Below are positions 59,685 to 64,000 of a DNA stretch of 64,000 nucleotides, in pieces. Location: assembly GCF_000152825.2 (NCBI RefSeq), contig NC_014414.1, positions 1,550,001-1,614,000 of the forward strand. The letters run 5' to 3'. Within the stretch, counting starts at the first letter, position 1, and each line of letters starts with the position of its first letter. A model generated the notes under the pieces. That model saw only the letters and a program-made list of their open reading frames with translations, was not told the origin of the DNA and searched no databases. Both the position numbers and the translations under genes were made by a program. The stretch is from Parvularcula bermudensis HTCC2503. GTDB taxonomy: Bacteria > Pseudomonadota > Alphaproteobacteria > Caulobacterales > Parvularculaceae.

Positions 59685-61241
59685 ATGATGTTCGAGAGGA
59701 TCTCCATAATGAATTCGGCGAATTTCAGACGCTCCTTAGTGGCTGGCGTTGCAGGCTTTGCCCTTGGGATTGCGGCGGGGGGTACGCTGTTGGCGCAGGA
59801 GGGGCCGAAGGAGGCCCGTCCCCAGCTCATGGCTCCCGACCCCGGCTTCATTCAGCAATTATCCTTCGCCGATCTCGTCGAAGAGGTCAGCCCAGCGGTG
59901 GTTAGCATCAGAACCGAGGCAGATGTGCCGGTCAGTGCGCGGATGGGCATTCCTCCCGAACTTGAGCGCATGCTGCCGCCGAGCTTCCGAGAGTTCATGC
60001 CCGAGATGGAAGAGGAAGAGGGCGAAACGACCCGCCGCTCCCTTGGCCAGGGGTCGGGGTTCTTCATCAATGATCGCGGACATATCGTCACCAATAATCA
60101 CGTTATTGACGGGGCCGATGAGATCACTGTGGTCCTGAACAATGGCGATGAATTGACCGCTGAACTGGTGGGAATGGATCCGTGGTCGGATCTTGCCGTG
60201 CTCAAGGTCGATCCGTCTCCGGATCAACGCTATGTCCAATTTTCCGAAGAGTCCGATCTGCGCGTGGGCGATTACGTTCTTGCCGTGGGGAACCCCTTTG
60301 GGCTTGGAGGGTCGGTCACGTCAGGGATCGTTTCCGCCATGGACCGCGATGGGGGCGCACGAAACCCTTATAGTGGATTCATTCAGATCGATGCGTCGAT
60401 CAATCGCGGCAATTCCGGGGGGCCGACCTTCGACCTCAGGGGGAATGTGGTGGGGGTGAACACCGCCATTATCTCGCCCACCGGCGGCAATGTCGGCATC
60501 GGTCTGGCCGTCCCGGCGGAGCTGGCGGCCGATGTCGTGCGTCAGATCATCGATAACGGCGCGGTGACGCGAGGATGGCTCGGCGTTGGGATCGGCGATG
60601 TCGATGATCGCCTCGCCGCGGCGGTGGGCCTCGACTCGCCGGTGGGGGCCATCGTTCAGTCGGTTCAACCGGACTCCCCTGCGGAAAAAGCCGGATTTGA
60701 AGAAGGCGACGTTGTCCTCGAATTCGGCGGCAAATCTATTGACAGCGCCACCGGGCTGACCCGCGTTGTGGGGGGATTTGAGCCGGGGAAATCCTATAAG
60801 GCCAAGGTGATCCGCGGCGGACGGGAACGGACGCTTACGGTGACACTCGATCGGCGGGATCCGACCGAAGCGCGGGCCGCGGGGGGCGCCGATGAAGGCG
60901 AGCGCGAAAACAGCAGTGCCGCGCCGACAGAAACCGAGCTTGGTCTTGGCCTCACCCTCTCAAGTCTCACGACCAGTCTTCGGGAGCGCTATGGCTTTGA
61001 CGAGGACACGACCGGTGTCCTGATCGCCAAAGTCGATCGCAATTCGGAATCGGCCGAGGCTGGTTTCCGCGAAGGCATGGTGGTCAGCCGGGCTGACAAC
61101 GAAACGATCACGCAGCCTGAGGATTTGGTCAAAGCCGTGAAGGCCGCCAAACAACGCGGCAAGGAAGCGCTGCTCGTCCGGGTACAGACCCCTCGTCAAG
61201 GGGCCTTCTTCCTCGCCATGCCGGTCGAGGGACAGAGCTAA
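59685..61241 (+). CDS. Periplasmic Do-family serine protease (DegP/HtrA type)
   Basis: A 518-residue periplasmic quality-control protease. An N-terminal signal (VAGVAGFALGIAAGGTLLAQ) precedes the trypsin-like domain, whose triad can be placed in IVTNNHVIDGADEI (H139), WSDLAVLKVD (Asp) and SINRGNSGGPTFDLRG (Ser). Two PDZ domains follow, the first at GAIVQSVQPDSPAEKAGFEE. The protein ends with a second (LIAKVDRNSESAEAGFREGM). Two Met starts lie close together (59685 and 59688), and another at 59709. A response regulator and histidine kinase follow, an arrangement I remember as common in alphaproteobacteria. Confidence 0.95.
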   Translation: MMFERISIMNSANFRRSLVAGVAGFALGIAAGGTLLAQEGPKEARPQLMAPDPGFIQQLSFADLVEEVSPAVVSIRTEADVPVSARMGIPPELERMLPPSFREFMPEMEEEEGETTRRSLGQGSGFFINDRGHIVTNNHVIDGADEITVVLNNGDELTAELVGMDPWSDLAVLKVDPSPDQRYVQFSEESDLRVGDYVLAVGNPFGLGGSVTSGIVSAMDRDGGARNPYSGFIQIDASINRGNSGGPTFDLRGNVVGVNTAIISPTGGNVGIGLAVPAELAADVVRQIIDNGAVTRGWLGVGIGDVDDRLAAAVGLDSPVGAIVQSVQPDSPAEKAGFEEGDVVLEFGGKSIDSATGLTRVVGGFEPGKSYKAKVIRGGRERTLTVTLDRRDPTEARAAGGADEGERENSSAAPTETELGLGLTLSSLTTSLRERYGFDEDTTGVLIAKVDRNSESAEAGFREGMVVSRADNETITQPEDLVKAVKAAKQRGKEALLVRVQTPRQGAFFLAMPVEGQS

Positions 61242-61287
61242 GGAGCGGCGGGCGTCCCCTAAGGGACCCCTCCGTTGGGAGAATGTT

Positions 61288-61965
61288 ATGAAGATATTGG
61301 TTGTCGAGGACGATGCCGACGCGGCGAAATTCTTGATCAAGGGATTGCGCGAAGCGGGACATGCGGTCGACCATGCCTTGGATGGTGATACCGGGAAAAA
61401 CATGGCCGAGAGTGGCGGATACGATGCCTATGTGATCGACCGTATGCTGCCCGGTATTGATGGGCTCACCATGCTTGAAATGCGTCGATCCGCGGGGGAT
61501 CAGACACCGGCCTTGTTTCTGTCCGCTCTCGGAGAGGTCGATGACCGGGTTGCGGGATTGAAGGCGGGGGGGGACGATTATCTCGTTAAGCCCTATGCGT
61601 TCTCCGAACTCATTGCTCGGGTCGAAGCCTTGGGCCGACGCCGGGGGCCGACGAATATTCAAACCACCTTTACGGTGGGTGATCTTGAAATGGATGTCCT
61701 GACCCGAACGGTCCGACGGGCGGGAAAGAAAGTCGACCTTCAGCCGCGAGAATTCAGATTACTCGAATATCTCATCCGGCATTCCGACCAGGTCGTGACC
61801 CGTACGATGTTGCTTGAAAATGTCTGGGAATATCACTTCGACCCCCAGACGAACGTCATCGATGTGCATATCTCTCGATTGCGCTCGAAAATCGATCGCG
61901 ACTTCGACAAGCCGCTCCTGAAAACCGTGCGGGGGGCGGGCTATACACTGACCGACGAAGACTAG
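61288..61965 (+). CDS. OmpR/PhoB-family response regulator
   Basis: A 225-residue DNA-binding response regulator. The receiver domain has the acidic pair in ILVVEDDADAAKFL, the phosphoacceptor D51 in AYVIDRMLPGIDGL, and K101 in DDYLVKPYAF. The C-terminal winged helix includes LQPREFRLLEYLIRHSDQVV, TNVIDVHISRLRSKID and VRGAGYTLTDED. It lies 46 bp after the Do protease and before a histidine kinase, its likely partner. Its TAG stop lies inside the terminal CTAGAGC of the repeat at 61962-62067. Confidence 0.95.
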   Translation: MKILVVEDDADAAKFLIKGLREAGHAVDHALDGDTGKNMAESGGYDAYVIDRMLPGIDGLTMLEMRRSAGDQTPALFLSALGEVDDRVAGLKAGGDDYLVKPYAFSELIARVEALGRRRGPTNIQTTFTVGDLEMDVLTRTVRRAGKKVDLQPREFRLLEYLIRHSDQVVTRTMLLENVWEYHFDPQTNVIDVHISRLRSKIDRDFDKPLLKTVRGAGYTLTDED

Positions 61966-62067
61966 AGCATTTTCAAGCGAACTGGGCACCGGTTCCCGTG
62001 AAGATAAGGCGATACAATAAAGACCTAAAGACGTCTCACGATACAGCGTGATCTGAAACGGCTCTAG
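61962..62067 (-). repeat. 106-bp palindrome-ended repeat (copy A, inverted relative to copy B)
   Basis: It starts CTAGAGC and ends GCTCTAG. Its reverse complement aligns over its whole length with 41253-41357. Features are GAGCATTTTCAAGCGAACTG at the left, a GAACCGGTGCCC-type core, then TCTTTAGGT in the complement. From memory, it resembles abundant intergenic repeats of other alphaproteobacteria with GCGAACCGGT-type cores. It lies in the gap between response regulator and kinase. Confidence 0.75.
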
Positions 62068-62111
62068 GTCGCATATTACCCCCGTCCTTCGGGGGACGGC
62101 ACAGGGGCGCT

Positions 62112-63716
62112 ATGGCCAAGGAAGAGGCGAGGGGACGGTTGTTAAGTCGGAAAGGCCTCGTCTTTCGGCTGATCAATGCCAGTGCCTTTCGCTATACCCT
62201 CTTATTCTTTGTGATCTTTCTCGTCGCCGTGACGGGGATCGGGTTTGTCGTCTTCAAATCCATCCTGGACACCACGATGCGCCGTATCGACCGGGAGATG
62301 ATCGCCGAATTCGCTTATCTTGATGAGCTTCGGGCACGGACGGATCCGAACAACCCCTCGGTTCTGGCGAACGAAGTCGCCCGCCTACAGCTGATCAGGC
62401 GAGACGCGCTCTATGCGGTTTTTATCGGCGAGGACCACCAGGTCTTGACCACGGACTTTCGCACTCTTCCCGCCGAAGGACTTACGGCGGAAGGGATGTT
62501 CAGATTCACCTATACGTCGAACACGGTGAATAAAGCCAGTGGGGAGGTGGTCGGGGTCGATCGCCCCGCCGTCGGCCGGCGGCGAGAGTACATCTATACG
62601 CGCTATGACGGGGAGAATGTGCCCCTCACCGTTTTCACCGCCCGCGACATCAGCGAGATCGATCAAATAACGGCCGCGGCTCAAAAGATCGCGCTGCGGG
62701 TGCTTCTGGTGGCGCCAATCCTCGCTATTCTCCTCGGTCTTGCCTTTACGAGCTTTATCCTGCGGCGGGTCGAGCGCATCGGCCAAACCGTGCGGGCCAT
62801 TCGGGATGGCGATCTCTCGAAGCGGATCGCGCTGACGGGATCCAACGACGAGTTCGATACTCTGTCGGATAACATCAATGCGATGTTGAACCAGATCGAA
62901 CGCCTGATGACCGGCATGCGTCAGGTCTCGGACAATATCGCCCACGATCTTCGCTCGCCCCTGACACGGATCAAGGCGCGCCTTGATCGCGTGCTGCAGG
63001 AATCGGACCCAAATACCCAGGAGGTCCTGGAACAGACGGCGGTGGATGTGGAGCGGCTCTTGGCCACCTTCAACGCGCTCCTGTCGATCACGCGGATTGA
63101 GGCGGGGGAGAGCGGCGGTACCACGACATTGGTGGATTTGAAGGCGGTGGCGGAGGAGATGTTGGATCTCTACGAACCCGCCGCCAGCGAAGAAGGGTTC
63201 ATATTGGTCGGCAATATCAACCCGACGCCGCTTATCCGCGGTACGCGAGAATTGATCAGTCAGGCTATCGCGAATCTCCTCGACAATGCATTCAAATATG
63301 CCCGTCATCCGGACCGACCTGACCTGACCCCCACGATCGAGCTGACCGTCTCGCCAAAGGTCGGGGGCGGGGCGCTCTTGTCGGTCATGGACAATGGCCC
63401 CGGCGTGTCGGAATCAGATCGTGAACGGATTTTGCAGCGCTTTGTTCGTCTTGAGCAAAGCCGCTCTACCACCGGCAATGGGCTTGGGCTTTCCCTCGTC
63501 GCGGCCATCGCGCGACGTCATAATGCCAGTATCTCGGTAGGCCGTGGATTGATGCACAGTCGCGACGGGCGTGCCCTCGCGACGGATCGCGACTACGGAC
63601 TGGCGGTCCGCTTGGCGTTTCCCCCGCCGCCAAAGCCCTCAAAAAGCACATTGGGGATCAATGCTTCGCGTAATGCTAGTCTACAGCTAAAAAAAATGGA
63701 TACCCCAAACAATTAG
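62112..63716 (+). CDS. Membrane-bound sensor histidine kinase with HAMP domain
   Basis: A 534-residue kinase, probably the partner of the upstream response regulator. Transmembrane helices are at about 34-54 (YTLLFFVIFLVAVTGIGFVV) and about 196-216 (LRVLLVAPILAILLGLAFTS), with a periplasmic sensor domain between them. A HAMP domain follows (RRVERIGQTVRAIRDGDLSK). The phosphoacceptor is H278 in DNIAHDLRSPLTRIKARLD. The HATPase domain has LLDNAFKYARHPDRP, VMDNGPGVSESDRERI and TTGNGLGLSLVAAIARRHNA. The signal sensed is unknown; association with a Do protease suggests envelope stress. Confidence 0.93.
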   Translation: MAKEEARGRLLSRKGLVFRLINASAFRYTLLFFVIFLVAVTGIGFVVFKSILDTTMRRIDREMIAEFAYLDELRARTDPNNPSVLANEVARLQLIRRDALYAVFIGEDHQVLTTDFRTLPAEGLTAEGMFRFTYTSNTVNKASGEVVGVDRPAVGRRREYIYTRYDGENVPLTVFTARDISEIDQITAAAQKIALRVLLVAPILAILLGLAFTSFILRRVERIGQTVRAIRDGDLSKRIALTGSNDEFDTLSDNINAMLNQIERLMTGMRQVSDNIAHDLRSPLTRIKARLDRVLQESDPNTQEVLEQTAVDVERLLATFNALLSITRIEAGESGGTTTLVDLKAVAEEMLDLYEPAASEEGFILVGNINPTPLIRGTRELISQAIANLLDNAFKYARHPDRPDLTPTIELTVSPKVGGGALLSVMDNGPGVSESDRERILQRFVRLEQSRSTTGNGLGLSLVAAIARRHNASISVGRGLMHSRDGRALATDRDYGLAVRLAFPPPPKPSKSTLGINASRNASLQLKKMDTPNN

Positions 63717-63800
63717 GTCTTGCTCCTATGCCCCAATCACTTCCTTATCGCAACGAAGCGCATTGTTATCGAACGATCGCGTGGGCGGAGGGAAAAGAAA

Positions 63801-64000
63801 ATGAGCAAAGCCGAATTCATCAGCAATGTTGCCGCAGCCGGCGACATGTCCAATGCCGAAGCCAAACGAATGGTCGAACTTGTCTTTGGAGAGATCGAAG
63901 CAGGTCTCAAGCGAGCCAAAAAAGACGGCAAGTATACGATTGGGACGTTTGGGACGTTTACGATCACCAAGCGCCCGGCACGCAAGGGGCGCAATCCTCG
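63801..64000 (+). CDS. HU/IHF-family DNA-binding protein, N-terminal part
   Basis: The frame is open to the window end, giving 66 residues of a nucleoid protein. It starts MSKAEFISNVAAAGDMSNAE, and has the HU core KYTIGTFGTFTITKRPARKG followed by RNP, the start of the DNA-binding arm. The helical N-terminus mediates dimerisation. A good GGAGG precedes ATG 63801. The C-terminal third is outside the window. It is probably a HupB-like protein, but IHF subunits are not excluded. Confidence 0.88.
   Translation, partial: MSKAEFISNVAAAGDMSNAEAKRMVELVFGEIEAGLKRAKKDGKYTIGTFGTFTITKRPARKGRNP

Noticed and set aside
1-64000. tRNA, rRNA, CRISPR arrays, insertion sequences and integrases
   Set aside because: None were recognised by eye. 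The gaps are too short for most, and no transposase or integrase motif appears in any frame I examined.

Overview
The window is GC-rich chromosomal DNA of an alphaproteobacterium. FlaF and FlbT, a MotE-like protein, a Rhodobacter-type gene transfer agent (GTA) cluster, and DUF3126 and DUF1491 proteins all point to that class. My best guess is a Parvularcula-like or related marine lineage; that is an inference from gene content, not from a database match.

Layout. (1) 1-464 holds the 5' end of an aminotransferase gene on the minus strand. (2) 557-29475 is a flagellar island of 33 genes in several transcription units. It encodes the C-ring (FliM, FliN, FliG), MS-ring (FliF), rod, hook and filament parts (FlgBCFG, FliE, FlgE, FlgD, FlgK, FlgL, one large flagellin), the P- and L-rings (FlgI, FlgH, FlgA), stator proteins (MotA, MotB, MotE-like), two FliL-type proteins, the export gate (FliP, FliQ, FliR, FlhA, FlhB), FliK, a rod-binding FlgJ-like protein, a FlgN-like chaperone, FlaF and FlbT. 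The export ATPase set (FliH, FliI, FliJ), FliO and a flagellar sigma factor or activator are not in the window. (3) 29633-41238 is housekeeping and accessory material: a Cys/Met-metabolism PLP enzyme, valyl-tRNA synthetase, a lipoprotein-type gamma-glutamyltransferase, a P1-family peptidase, a PCu(A)C copper chaperone, a duplicated DUF3126 protein, a UDG-family protein, an unknown exported protein, an orphan histidine kinase and a DUF1491 protein. (4) 41354-45340 has a DUF2336-like gene, a penicillin-binding protein 1A and a YcgN/YkgJ cysteine-cluster protein. (5) 45422-58520 is an apparently complete GTA structural cluster in canonical order: terminase, portal, protease, capsid, connectors, tail tube, chaperones, tape measure, baseplate hub, peptidase and the giant tail-tip protein. 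Nearly all genes overlap by 1-8 bases. (6) 58592-64000 carries a class B J-protein, a periplasmic Do/HtrA protease followed by a response regulator and its histidine kinase, and the start of an HU-type DNA-binding gene.

The most interesting signal is in the GTA cluster. The tail-assembly-chaperone reading frame after gene 10 (a g10.1-like frame) has no usable start codon. It lies in the -1 frame relative to g10, directly downstream of a G GGA AAG heptamer, the same slippery sequence used by phage lambda G/GT. This suggests programmed -1 frameshifting in a domesticated phage-derived particle. Other items worth a second look are a dispersed 105-106 bp palindrome-ended repeat that supplies the stop codon of two different genes, CtrA-like boxes and a GACTAGTC motif before flagellar units, an NPEH rather than NPTH autocleavage site in FlhB, a tandemly duplicated DUF3126 domain, and a 134-bp overlap between the GTA terminase genes. 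No tRNA, rRNA, CRISPR array or insertion sequence was seen, and no gene-free stretch exceeds about 160 bases.
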